Below, piece by piece: positions 24,861 through 32,356 of a DNA stretch of 38,376 nucleotides. The notes beneath the pieces are model-generated. The model worked only from the letters and a program-made list of their open reading frames with translations. It did not search any database and was not told where the DNA came from. Position 1 is the stretch's first letter; each line of letters opens with the position of its first letter. Source of the DNA: Thermoleophilaceae bacterium (GTDB lineage: Bacteria > Actinomycetota > Thermoleophilia > Solirubrobacterales > Thermoleophilaceae); NCBI GenBank assembly GCA_030448005.1, contig JAUJNT010000003.1:208170-246545 (forward strand), in the 5' to 3' direction. Both the position numbers and the translations under genes were made by a program.

Positions 24861-26558
24861 ATGACCCGCCTGAGCGGCTACCTGTTGCCCACCGAGAAGG
24901 AGGCTCCCGCGGACGCGGAGGCCCTTTCGCACAAGCTGATGGTCCGGGCCGGGCTCGTGCGACAGCTTGCCGCCGGGATGTGGACCTATCTGCCGGCCGG
25001 CTGGAGGGTGCACCGCAAGGCGGCCCAGATCGTCCGGGAGGAGATGGACGCGATCGGCGGCCAGGAGATGCTGATGCCGGTCCTTCAGCCCGCCGAGCTG
25101 TGGCAGCGCTCGGGGCGCTACGAGATCGACGAGCTGTTCAAGCTCAAGGATCGGCGAGAAGCCGACCTGGTGCTCGCGATGACCCACGAGGAGGCGCTGA
25201 CATTTCACATGGCCCGGGAGGTGCGCTCCTACCGTGACCTTCCGATGATCCTCTACCACATGCAGGTCAAGGAGCGCGACGAGCCGCGCCCGCGTGCAGG
25301 GCTGCTGCGCACGCGCGAGTTCGTCATGAAGGATTCGTACTCGTTCGACCGCGACCTCGGGGGCCTCGAGCGCTCCTACGAGCGGCACGTCACCGCCTAC
25401 GATCGGATGTTCGACCGGTCGGGGCTCGAGTGGTACCGGGTGGAAGCGGACGTCGGGATGATGGGCGGGTTGGGGGGGCACGAGTACATGGCGCCCTGCG
25501 CGGCCGGGGAGGACGACGTGGCGCTCTCGGACACCGGCTATGCCGCAAACGTGGAGGTCGCCAGAGCCACGGCGGCGCCCGTGGAGGGACTGCCCGCCCC
25601 CGCCGCCGAGCCGCAGCCCGTTGACACCCCGGGAGCCACCACCATCGAGGGCGTATCGGGGCTCCTGGAGGTGCCAGCGGGCGCTTTGATCAAGGCGCTG
25701 CCGGTTATGCGCGGCGACGGCACGCCCCTGCTGGTGGTGGTGAGGGGCGATCACCGCCTGAACGAGATCAAGCTCCAGAATGCGCTCGGCGGGCCCACAC
25801 GCCTCGCGACCGAGGGGGAGATCCGGGACGTCTTCTCGGCGCCCCCCGGATACATCGGGCCGGTCCGCGCGGAGGTACCGGTGCTGGCAGACGAGGCCCT
25901 GATGGCGATGCGCGGGCTGATCGCGGGCGCAAACGAGGAGGGGCGGCACCTGCGCGGCGTGGAGCCGGGGCGTGACTTCGAGGCCGAGTGGGCCGACATC
26001 CGCACCGTCGAGGCCGGTGACACCTGTCCCGGCGGCGCGACGATCCGGATCGAACCCGCCATCGAGATCGCGCACATCTTCAAGCTCGGCACGCGCTACA
26101 GCGACCCGCTCAATGCCAGGTTCCTCGACGAGGAGGGCAAGGAGCGCCACATCTGGATGGGCTCCTACGGGCTCGGGCCGGCGCGGATGGCGGCCGCGGC
26201 CGTCGAGCAGTTCGGGGACGAGAAGGGCATCTCATGGCCTCGCTCGATCTCGCCCTTCGACCTGCATCTCGTAACGCTCGGCCAGGAGGGCGAGGAGGCA
26301 CGAGAGGTCGCCGATCGGCTGTACGACGAGCTTCGCTCGCTGGGGCTCGAGGTGCTCTACGACGATCGCGACGCCGGCGCGGGGGAGAAGTTCGCCGACG
26401 CGGAGCTGCTGGGTTGCCCGCTGCGGCTCACCGTTGGCAGGCGCGGGCTCGAGAAGGGAGAGATCGAGGCCCAGGTCCGGCGCGGGCGGGAGAAGCGACC
26501 ACTTGCACTCGAGGGGGCGGCCACGGCCGCGGCGGAGCTGTGGCGCGAGCTTCCGTGA
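24861..26558 (+). CDS. proS: Prolyl-tRNA synthetase, bacterial type with editing domain
   Basis: Class II synthetase charging tRNA-Pro. The 565-residue protein has the N-terminal catalytic part (LMVRAGLVRQLAAGMWTYLPAGWRVH; motif 2 around LLRTREFVMKDSYSF), then an insertion of about 170 residues (roughly 225-400) matching the YbaK-like editing domain that hydrolyses Ala-tRNA-Pro, motif 3 near MGSYGLGPARMAAA, and an anticodon-binding domain (SPFDLHLVTLGQEG, YDDRDAGAGEKFADAELLG). A free YbaK-type deacylase is also encoded at 34149-34601. Overlaps the next gene by GTGA. Confidence 0.96.
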   Translation: MTRLSGYLLPTEKEAPADAEALSHKLMVRAGLVRQLAAGMWTYLPAGWRVHRKAAQIVREEMDAIGGQEMLMPVLQPAELWQRSGRYEIDELFKLKDRREADLVLAMTHEEALTFHMAREVRSYRDLPMILYHMQVKERDEPRPRAGLLRTREFVMKDSYSFDRDLGGLERSYERHVTAYDRMFDRSGLEWYRVEADVGMMGGLGGHEYMAPCAAGEDDVALSDTGYAANVEVARATAAPVEGLPAPAAEPQPVDTPGATTIEGVSGLLEVPAGALIKALPVMRGDGTPLLVVVRGDHRLNEIKLQNALGGPTRLATEGEIRDVFSAPPGYIGPVRAEVPVLADEALMAMRGLIAGANEEGRHLRGVEPGRDFEAEWADIRTVEAGDTCPGGATIRIEPAIEIAHIFKLGTRYSDPLNARFLDEEGKERHIWMGSYGLGPARMAAAAVEQFGDEKGISWPRSISPFDLHLVTLGQEGEEAREVADRLYDELRSLGLEVLYDDRDAGAGEKFADAELLGCPLRLTVGRRGLEKGEIEAQVRRGREKRPLALEGAATAAAELWRELP

Positions 26559-27169
26559 GCAAGAGGCGGTTGCTGGGCCTCGACCGATCCGGCGGCCCTC
26601 CGCCCGAGACGCAGAAGGGCCAGCCGCTTCGCCCGCTCACCATCCCGAACCTGGTGTCCTACGTCAGGCTGGCGCTGCTGCCGGTCTTCCTGGCGATGGC
26701 CTTCTCTTCGGACGACGGCAGGGGCGTCTCGGTGGCGTTGGTCTTCTGGCTGATCGCCATCGGGGACCAGCTCGACGGGTTCCTCGCGCGCGTCACCGGG
26801 CAGTACAGCCGCCTGGGCGCGCTGCTCGACCCGCTCACCGATCGTGCTCTGGTGCTCTGCGGGGCGGTGGTGTGCTGGCGCTTCGAGCTACTGCCCCGGT
26901 GGGCGCTCGCAGCCCTCGGCCTGCGTGAGCTCTTCATGCTCGCGCTCACCCAGTTCGGGCTGCGCAAGGGAATGGACATCCAGATCAACATGGTGGGCCG
27001 GTGGGCCGTGTGGCCGGTCATGTTCGCGATATTCCTGGCCTTGCTGACCGACACCCCTGTGGCCGACGTATCCTTGTACCTCGGTCTGGCCCTGACGTTG
27101 TCGGCGACCGCGATCTACGTCCACGATGGAATCGCCTTCCTTCGAGGCACACCCTCAAGCTCGACTTGA
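26555..27169 (+). CDS. pgsA: CDP-alcohol phosphatidyltransferase, PgsA type
   Basis: Membrane enzyme transferring a phosphatidyl group from CDP-diacylglycerol to an alcohol, probably glycerol-3-phosphate. GTG 26555 in the proS stop is chosen; the frame is open upstream only as a shadow of proS. The 204-residue product has the full family signature with Asp71, Asp74, Gly75, Ala78, Arg79, Gly88, Asp92 and Asp96 (DQLDGFLAR...GALLDPLTD). Five or six hydrophobic segments follow. Related enzymes make cardiolipin or phosphatidylinositol-phosphate, so substrate assignment is tentative. Confidence 0.85.
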   Translation: MSKRRLLGLDRSGGPPPETQKGQPLRPLTIPNLVSYVRLALLPVFLAMAFSSDDGRGVSVALVFWLIAIGDQLDGFLARVTGQYSRLGALLDPLTDRALVLCGAVVCWRFELLPRWALAALGLRELFMLALTQFGLRKGMDIQINMVGRWAVWPVMFAIFLALLTDTPVADVSLYLGLALTLSATAIYVHDGIAFLRGTPSSST

Positions 27170-27179
27170 CGCCTCGGTC

Positions 27180-27208
27180 TATACTCGCCATCCGCCTCAC
27201 GAAAGGAC
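27180..27208 (+). promoter_or_regulatory. Promoter -10 and ribosome-binding site of the RsiG-like gene
   Basis: TATACT at 27180-27185 is the best -10 match in the area, just after the pgsA stop. GAAAGGA at 27201-27207 is a good Shine-Dalgarno five bases before ATG 27213 and decides that start. No -35 at normal spacing is evident. Confidence 0.5.
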
Positions 27209-27212
27209 TGCA

Positions 27213-27473
27213 ATGGACACCGTTCCGGATCTGGGAGCCCTCTCCGACGGAGAGCTCAAGGAGCTGATCGCACAGCTCACCGAGGAGGAGCAGGAGGTCT
27301 CCTATCAGCGCCGGATCCTGCACGGCCGGATCGACATCCTCCGCGCCGAGCTCGTCAACCGGCTGCGAAAGAAGCACGGAGAGGGCGAATCGACCATCAG
27401 CGGCGCCGACGTCGAGCAGCTCACCGACATCCTCTCCGGCAAGGCGATTCCCACGGACGAATCCGGTGGTTAG
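27213..27473 (+). CDS. RsiG-like small helical protein with a single c-di-GMP-binding-type motif
   Basis: An 86-residue, mostly helical protein. Residues 26-41 read EQEVSYQRRILHGRID, which fits the RsiG signature E-x3-S-x2-R-x3-Q-x3-D with His37 in place of Gln (Glu26, Ser30, Arg33, His37, Asp41). Streptomyces RsiG is an anti-sigma factor that holds the sigma factor WhiG when two such motifs bind a c-di-GMP dimer. Shorter one-motif relatives in deep-branching Actinobacteria act as homodimers. The C-terminal TISGADVEQLTDILSGK would be a second short helix. No sigma factor gene is adjacent; a GarA-like FHA protein and FtsR follow. Often annotated as aerial mycelium formation protein. Confidence 0.75.
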   Translation: MDTVPDLGALSDGELKELIAQLTEEEQEVSYQRRILHGRIDILRAELVNRLRKKHGEGESTISGADVEQLTDILSGKAIPTDESGG

Positions 27474-27505
27474 GCCGGCACCGGCAAGACCCGGGGCCTA
27501 AGAGC

Positions 27506-27964
27506 ATGCACTGTCCGCGATGCGGCTTTGCCAACGCCGAGAGCGCCAACTACTGCCAGAAGTGCGGCGCCTTCCTAGTCGAGGCAGGGGGAAGCGGCGA
27601 GAGCACCGAGGCCTACCAGGTAGACGAGACCGGCGAGCTCAGGCCGGTCGACCTGGAGCAGGGCACCGGGGCGGGGGCCACGCTCGCGATCCGGTCCGGT
27701 GGCGGCCGCGCCGGTGAGGTGTTCGGCGTGGCCGGAGACCGGATGACCATCGGGCGGAGCCCCGAGGCGGAGGTGTTCCTCGACGACGTCACGGTGTCCC
27801 GCAACCACGCGCTCCTTGTGCGCCGGCGCGACGGTCTCTACATCGACGACCTGGGCTCTCTGAACGGCACCTATGTGAACCGCCGCCGGATCGAGTCCCA
27901 CCGGCTGCAGCACGGCGACGAGCTGCAGGTGGGCAAGTACAAGCTGAGCTACCTCGAGCGGTGA
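27506..27964 (+). CDS. GarA-like FHA-domain protein with N-terminal zinc ribbon
   Basis: A 152-residue soluble protein. Residues 1-22 form a zinc ribbon (Cys3, Cys6, Cys17, Cys20). A linker with STEAYQVDETGEL could hold a phosphorylatable threonine (Thr34 or Thr42). The FHA domain (about 58-150) has GRSPEAEVFLDDVTVSRNHA and GSLNGTYVNRR with the phosphothreonine-binding Arg84, Ser99 and Asn120. The domain is strikingly like mycobacterial GarA, which controls 2-oxoglutarate metabolism according to PknB/PknG phosphorylation; GarA has no zinc ribbon. The downstream neighbour is an FtsR-type MerR regulator, as in mycobacteria (Rv1827-Rv1828). Overlaps it by GTGA. Confidence 0.85.
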   Translation: MHCPRCGFANAESANYCQKCGAFLVEAGGSGESTEAYQVDETGELRPVDLEQGTGAGATLAIRSGGGRAGEVFGVAGDRMTIGRSPEAEVFLDDVTVSRNHALLVRRRDGLYIDDLGSLNGTYVNRRRIESHRLQHGDELQVGKYKLSYLER

Positions 27965-28704
27965 GCGCCCAGTCGGACGTGGAAGGTCGCACTGCCCCAG
28001 CCGCCCCCAGCGGGAAGTCGCTGACGATCGGCGCGGTCTGCAAGCAGCTCGAGCGCGAGTTCCCCGACGTCTCGATCTCGAAGATCCGCTACCTCGAGGA
28101 CCAGAAGCTCCTGGCGCCGCGGCGCACCGCGGGCGGCTACCGGCTCTACGGTCCCGCGGACGTGGGGCGGCTGCGTACGATCCTTCGCCTCCAGCGCGAC
28201 GAGTTCCTGCCCCTGCGGGTCATCCGCCAGGAGCTCGCCTCCGGGCGCGCCGACGAGGAGATCTCCAAGGGCCAGGGGCCCGATCCCCGGGCGCTGCGGC
28301 GCACCACGCTGACGGAGCGCCCGGGGGAGTCGCTCTACCGGCTTCAGGAGGTCCTCGATGAGACAGGCGCCGACGCGGCTCTCGTGAAGGAGCTCGAGGA
28401 GTACGGAGTCATCCGCGGGGAGAAGCGCGACGGCGAGATCCTCTACGACGACACCGTCCGCGAGATCATCAGAGCGGTCACCGAGCTCAAGCGGTTCGGA
28501 GTCGGGGGGCGCAACCTGCGCGTCTTTCGCACCTCCGCGGACCGTGAGGCCGCGCTGCTCGAGCAGATCCTCGCTCCGGCGCTGCGCTCGCGGAACCCGG
28601 AGCGTCGCAAGGAGGCGGTGCAGGCACTCGAGAACCTGGCGGCGATCGCCTCCCATCTCAAGCATCTGCTGCTGATCCGCGACCTGCGCAAGATCGCGAA
28701 GTGA
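27961..28704 (+). CDS. ftsR: MerR-family regulator, FtsR type
   Basis: DNA-binding regulator of 247 residues. The N-terminal winged helix-turn-helix (about 20-90) reads TIGAVCKQLEREFPDVSISKIRYLEDQKLLAPRR then GYRLYGPADVGRLRTILRLQRDEFLPLRVIRQEL, typical of the Rv1828/FtsR group. FtsR of Corynebacterium activates ftsZ. The C-terminal half has no ligand-binding domain I recognise, but is helical and ends in a basic segment (RDLRKIAK). The GarA-FtsR neighbourhood supports the assignment; targets in this organism are inferred only. Confidence 0.8.
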   Translation: MSAQSDVEGRTAPAAPSGKSLTIGAVCKQLEREFPDVSISKIRYLEDQKLLAPRRTAGGYRLYGPADVGRLRTILRLQRDEFLPLRVIRQELASGRADEEISKGQGPDPRALRRTTLTERPGESLYRLQEVLDETGADAALVKELEEYGVIRGEKRDGEILYDDTVREIIRAVTELKRFGVGGRNLRVFRTSADREAALLEQILAPALRSRNPERRKEAVQALENLAAIASHLKHLLLIRDLRKIAK

Positions 28705-28771
28705 CCAAGGGCGCTGCGCTCGCTCGCGAGCACACGGTGACCAGTCTGGTGGCCTTCGAGGAGGAGGAAGG

Positions 28772-29221
28772 ATGATGCCGACCGTGGCGCGCTCCCGAAC
28801 GGTGGGAGCGGCTCCACAGCGGCTTTGGGAAGTGGTTGCGGATCCCGAGCGCCTACCGGAGTGGTGGCCGGGGGTGCAGCGCGTGGAGGACGCTTCGCCA
28901 CGGGCGTGGACGACGGTGCTCGGCACGTCCAAGGGCAAGGGCGTCCGAGCCGACTACACGCTCCTTCACGCCGAGCGGCCGTGGCGCCTGCGCTGGCGCC
29001 ACGAGGTCGAGGAGTCGCCATTCGAGCGCATCCTGAGCGACTCGGTCACCGAGCTCGAGCTCCAACCCGCCGAGGAGGGCACCGTGGTGAGGCTCACGAC
29101 GCGCCTCCGGATGCGCGGGCTCTCCCGCTTCGGCGGCTTTCAGGTGAGCCGTGCCACCCGGCGCCAGCTCGAGGAGGCGCTCGAGGGCCTCGAGGCACTG
29201 GCTCGAGGCTGGGACCGCTGA
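28772..29221 (+). CDS. SRPBCC-family (START/Bet v1-like) protein
   Basis: A 149-residue protein with the polyketide-cyclase/dehydrase helix-grip pattern: VARSRTVGAAPQRLWEVVADPERLPEWWPGVQRVE at the N-terminus, a WRLRWRHEVEESPF middle strand, and a final long helix (SRATRRQLEEALEGLEALA). These folds bind hydrophobic ligands; there are no catalytic residues to fix a function. GAGGAGGAAGG just upstream is a strong ribosome-binding site; ATG 28772 and 28775 are both possible. It overlaps or abuts the oxidase gene, so the two may act together. Confidence 0.8.
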   Translation: MMPTVARSRTVGAAPQRLWEVVADPERLPEWWPGVQRVEDASPRAWTTVLGTSKGKGVRADYTLLHAERPWRLRWRHEVEESPFERILSDSVTELELQPAEEGTVVRLTTRLRMRGLSRFGGFQVSRATRRQLEEALEGLEALARGWDR

Positions 29222-29223
29222 CC

Positions 29224-30855
29224 TTGCGCTGGTGGGGATGGGGAGAGGACGAGGGCGCTATCGCCCTGCCGGAGCCGGCTCTCGGGCTGCTTCGCGCCGA
29301 GCTCGGCCTGGACGGCTCGGAGAGCAGCCCGCGCGTCCGGCTCGAGGACATCGTGCTGCCCGACCCCCGGCTCGCCGACGCGGCGCGGCGCTCTCTGGAG
29401 GGGGCGGTGGGAGCCGACCACGTCCTCGAGGACCACGGCACGCGGGTCACCCACGCGGCCGGAAAGAGCTTTGCGGACCTCATCCAGATCCGCTCGGGCG
29501 ACGCCTCGAGCGCTCCGGATGCCGTGGTGCGACCGGAATCCGCCGCGCAGGTGGGGGCGGTGCTCGACACATGCAGCGAGCACGGGCTGGCCGTCGTGCC
29601 CTTCGGCGGGGGCACGAGCGTGGTGGGCGGCGTGGCCGCTCTGCGGGGACCTCACGCCGCCGCGATCAGCCTGGATCTCCGGCGGATGGACCGGGTGCTC
29701 GACCTCGACCGTGACTCGTTGACGGCGGCCTTCCAGCCGGGTCTCCTCGGGCCGGAGCTCGAGCACAGGCTCGGCACGGCGGGCCTCACCCTCGGGCACT
29801 ACCCGCAATCCTTTGAGTTCTCGACGGTTGGCGGATGGGTGGCCACCCGGTCCGCCGGACAGGCATCGACCGGCTACGGGCGCATCGACGAGCTCGTGGA
29901 GTCGGTGCACTGCCTCTGCCCGACCGGCGAGCTCGCCACCCTCGCCGTGCCGGCGACCGCGGCCGGGCCCTCGCTGCGGGAGCTGCTCGTGGGCTCGGAG
30001 GGCACCCTGGGGGTGATCACGGCGGTGACGCTGCGCGTGCGCCCGCTCCCCCAGCAGCGCCACTATGAGGCCTGGTCGTTCAAGGACTTCGAGGAGGGCC
30101 TGCAGGCCTATCGCGTGATGGAGCAGCGCGACGCCTCACCCGACGTCGCCCGCCTGTCCGACGAGCACGAGACGCGGCTCGCCAAGGCCCTCGCCTCAGG
30201 CGGGGACGGAGTGACCGAGAGGGTAGGAAAGGCCTACCTCCGCCTTCGCGGCCACGACGAGGGGTGCGTTGCGCTGCTCGGCTTCGAGGGGACCCCCGAG
30301 GAGGTGGCCCGCCGCCGTGCGCGCGCCGCGGAACTGCTGCGCGCGGCGGGAGGTATCGCGTTGGGCGAGCGGCCCGCGCGCTCGTGGCGCAGGACGCGCT
30401 TCTCGGCCCCCTACATGCGCGACGAGATGCTCGATCGGGGGGTGATGGTTGAGACGCTCGAGACCGCTACCGGTTGGAGCAGGCTGTCACATCTCTACCG
30501 GGCCGTGGGCGATGCACTGCGCGACACCCTCTCGGGCCGGGGCACGGCGCCGCTCGTGATGTGCCACGTGTCGCACCTCTATCGCTCGGGCGCCTCGCTC
30601 TACTTCACGTTCATCGCCCGCCAGGAGCACGGTGCCGAGCTGGAGCAGTGGTCGGCCGCCAAGAGCGCGGCCTGTGATGCCATCGTTGCGGGCGGCGGCA
30701 CCCTCACCCACCATCACGCCGTTGGCCGGGACCACGCTCCCTGGATGATCGACGAGGTGGGCGAGCTTGGCCTGGACGTGCTGCGGGCCGCCAAGGAGCG
30801 GCTCGACCCGGACGGGATCATGAACCCGGCGAAGCTGCTCCCGGACGAGGCCTGA
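29224..30855 (+). CDS. FAD-linked oxidase, alkyldihydroxyacetonephosphate synthase-like
   Basis: A 543-residue flavoprotein of the VAO/PCMH fold. The start is taken as TTG 29224 (MRWWGWGEDEG, like the RWNGWG start of alkyl-DHAP synthases); the frame stays open upstream only inside the SRPBCC gene. FAD-binding parts are PFGGGTSVVGGV, STVGGWVATRSAGQASTGYGR and GSEGTLGVITAVTLRVRPLP. The C-terminal THHHAVGRDHAPWM (His about 497-499) matches the catalytic His cluster of alkyl-DHAP synthase. That enzyme makes the ether bond of plasmalogen-type lipids. Bacterial homologues may instead oxidise hydroxy acids, so function is tentative. Confidence 0.82.
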   Translation: MRWWGWGEDEGAIALPEPALGLLRAELGLDGSESSPRVRLEDIVLPDPRLADAARRSLEGAVGADHVLEDHGTRVTHAAGKSFADLIQIRSGDASSAPDAVVRPESAAQVGAVLDTCSEHGLAVVPFGGGTSVVGGVAALRGPHAAAISLDLRRMDRVLDLDRDSLTAAFQPGLLGPELEHRLGTAGLTLGHYPQSFEFSTVGGWVATRSAGQASTGYGRIDELVESVHCLCPTGELATLAVPATAAGPSLRELLVGSEGTLGVITAVTLRVRPLPQQRHYEAWSFKDFEEGLQAYRVMEQRDASPDVARLSDEHETRLAKALASGGDGVTERVGKAYLRLRGHDEGCVALLGFEGTPEEVARRRARAAELLRAAGGIALGERPARSWRRTRFSAPYMRDEMLDRGVMVETLETATGWSRLSHLYRAVGDALRDTLSGRGTAPLVMCHVSHLYRSGASLYFTFIARQEHGAELEQWSAAKSAACDAIVAGGGTLTHHHAVGRDHAPWMIDEVGELGLDVLRAAKERLDPDGIMNPAKLLPDEA

Positions 30856-30866
30856 GGCGAGGCTGC

Positions 30867-31880
30867 CTAGGGCTGAGGCTGGGGGCCGCCCTGTGCGGTT
30901 GGCGGCGGGGGAGCCACGAAGTCCTCGATCCGCCCCCGGAGGACCGACCTACCGGAGTGGCCCTTGTTCTCGTCCACCGCTTCGCGGGAGATCTCGATGA
31001 ACTTGAAGCGCGCGAAGTCGCTCGTCAGGGGCGCCAAGCCCTGGTAGGTGCCCTGCTGGTTGGTGACCTGAGCGCCGAGGGAGCGGGCGTCGGTGTCGCT
31101 GTTGTAGAGCCAGACCTCGTAGGCCTCGCGGTTCCTGCTCGGGGTGAGGCGCGCCTGGATGATCAGCTGGCGCTTCTTGCCCTGCTGCGCTATCGCGGCC
31201 ACTCCGACGCCCTTTGCGCCCTCGACCGGCTTCAGCGCAAGCTGTCCGATCACGCGCGGGGCGGCCGCCTGCTTGCCCTTGGCGTCTGCCTTGTTGTCGT
31301 CGTCGTCGTCTCCGGTGAGCACTCCGCCGGGCCAGACCAGGATCGCCAGCAGGGCCACCACGGCGAAGGCGGCCGCGCCCGCGATACGCCGGCGGAGCAC
31401 GATCGCGCGGGCTTCGGGCGAGAGCTCCCCGCGCGGGGCCTGGTCGCCGTCGGAGGCGGAAGCGCCCGCCTCGGTTGGAGCCTTCTCCTTCTTTGCGCGC
31501 TTCGGCGCGGGAGGGGCGCCGGCCTCGCCGGTGGGAATGGTCGGCAGGTTGCCGGCGTCGTAGAACTGGTCGAGCGAGTCGAGCAGCGAGCGAGCCCAGC
31601 CGCGGGCGGTCTCCGAGCGGCGTAGGTGGTCTCTCGTGGAGGTGGACTCCGATGCCGACTGCTGTCCCAGCAGGTAGTCCGCGATCGGGCCGCGCCACTC
31701 CTCGTCGACCTGTGAGGCGCTCACGGGAGAGAGGGTCACGAGAGCGCTGCGGGCGAGCTCCCTCACGCGGGCCGTGGAGATGCCGAGGGTCTTGCCGAGC
31801 GCCTCGTAGGTCTGGCCCTGCTTCAGCAACAGCTCGATGATCGCCCGCTGCTCCGCGGAGAGCTGATCGAAGGTGGCCAT
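30867..31880 (-). CDS. Membrane protein: sigma-region-4-like HTH, one membrane helix, RskA-like outer domain
   Basis: A 337-residue protein with a mixed architecture. Residues about 5-50 (FDQLSAEQRAIIELLLKQG, YEALGKTLGISTARVRELA) are a helix-turn-helix like sigma-70 region 4 or LuxR. A low-complexity linker rich in Ala, Pro, Lys and Ser follows (about 110-155). One membrane helix spans about 166-187 (GAAAFAVVALLAILVWPGGVL), followed by an Asp cluster. The outer domain (about 205-322) resembles the anti-sigma-K (RskA) C-terminal domain (AYEVWLYNSDTDARSLG, FKFIEISREAV). The anti-sigma zinc-finger part is missing. A transmembrane one-component regulator is a reasonable guess. Divergent from the thioesterase with a 26-bp gap. 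Confidence 0.75.
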   Translation of the reverse strand: MATFDQLSAEQRAIIELLLKQGQTYEALGKTLGISTARVRELARSALVTLSPVSASQVDEEWRGPIADYLLGQQSASESTSTRDHLRRSETARGWARSLLDSLDQFYDAGNLPTIPTGEAGAPPAPKRAKKEKAPTEAGASASDGDQAPRGELSPEARAIVLRRRIAGAAAFAVVALLAILVWPGGVLTGDDDDDNKADAKGKQAAAPRVIGQLALKPVEGAKGVGVAAIAQQGKKRQLIIQARLTPSRNREAYEVWLYNSDTDARSLGAQVTNQQGTYQGLAPLTSDFARFKFIEISREAVDENKGHSGRSVLRGRIEDFVAPPPPTAQGGPQPQP

Positions 31881-31889
31881 GTGCGGGGA

Positions 31890-31899
31890 AAGATAGCCT
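31890..31899. promoter_or_regulatory. Overlapping divergent -10 elements in a 26-bp intergenic gap
   Basis: TAGCCT (31894-31899, plus) lies 7 nt before the thioesterase ATG 31907. TATCTT on the minus strand (31895-31890) lies 9 nt before the HTH/RskA-like gene's ATG. The two hexamers share a TA. Neither side has room for a Shine-Dalgarno, so both transcripts are probably leaderless and mutually exclusive. Confidence 0.5.
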
Positions 31900-31906
31900 G
31901 CGGGTG

Positions 31907-32320
31907 ATGATGGACGACCCCACCGACCTCCGCGAGCGGTCCGCCCAGACGCTGGACGGTGTGCTTGGGTTCGAGATCCTCGAGGCGGGCGAAGGGCACG
32001 CGCGCGGGCGCTTCGAGGTCACGGACGCGGTGCGCCAGCCGTTCGGGGTCGTCCACGGCGGCGCCTACGCGGCGATGGCGGAGACCCTGGCCTCTGCCAC
32101 CACCTACTTCGCGGTTAACGACGGAGGCGACATCGCGGTCGGCCAGTCCAACCACACGAGCTTCCTGCGCCCGGTGGCCGAGGGCACCGTGCAAGCGGAG
32201 GCGCGCTGCAGGCACCGCGGGCGCACGAGCTGGGTCTGGGAGGTGGAGTTCACCGACGAGCAGGGCCGCCTCTGTGCCCTGGCGCGGATCACGATGGCGG
32301 TGCGCCCCGCGCCGGCCTGA
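31907..32320 (+). CDS. PaaI-family hotdog thioesterase
   Basis: A 137-residue acyl-CoA thioesterase of the hotdog fold. The core motif VRQPFGVVHGGAYAAMAETLAS contains the conserved HGG and the catalytic acid position, followed by VGQSNHTSFLRPVAEGTVQAEARCRHRGRTSWVWEVEF. Such proteins hydrolyse aromatic or other acyl-CoA esters (PaaI, EntH, YbgC relatives); the substrate is unknown. Start codons at 31904 (GTG), 31907 and 31910 (ATG) are consecutive in frame; 31907 is best spaced from the -10. Convergent with nadE. Confidence 0.9.
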   Translation: MMDDPTDLRERSAQTLDGVLGFEILEAGEGHARGRFEVTDAVRQPFGVVHGGAYAAMAETLASATTYFAVNDGGDIAVGQSNHTSFLRPVAEGTVQAEARCRHRGRTSWVWEVEFTDEQGRLCALARITMAVRPAPA

Positions 32321-32356
32321 CGGGCCCTTGCCGAGGTCGCGAAGCGTCCCGGACGA

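Noticed and set aside
28701-28775. 24-residue ORF (GTG start) linking ftsR to the SRPBCC gene by GTGA and ATGA overlaps
   Set aside because: The coupling is tidy but the peptide has no recognisable feature and could arise by chance; not listed as a gene.
28825-29223. Long N-terminal extension of the FAD oxidase
   Set aside because: Overlaps the real SRPBCC gene in another frame and reads as Arg/Gly-rich filler; TTG 29224 gives the family-like start.
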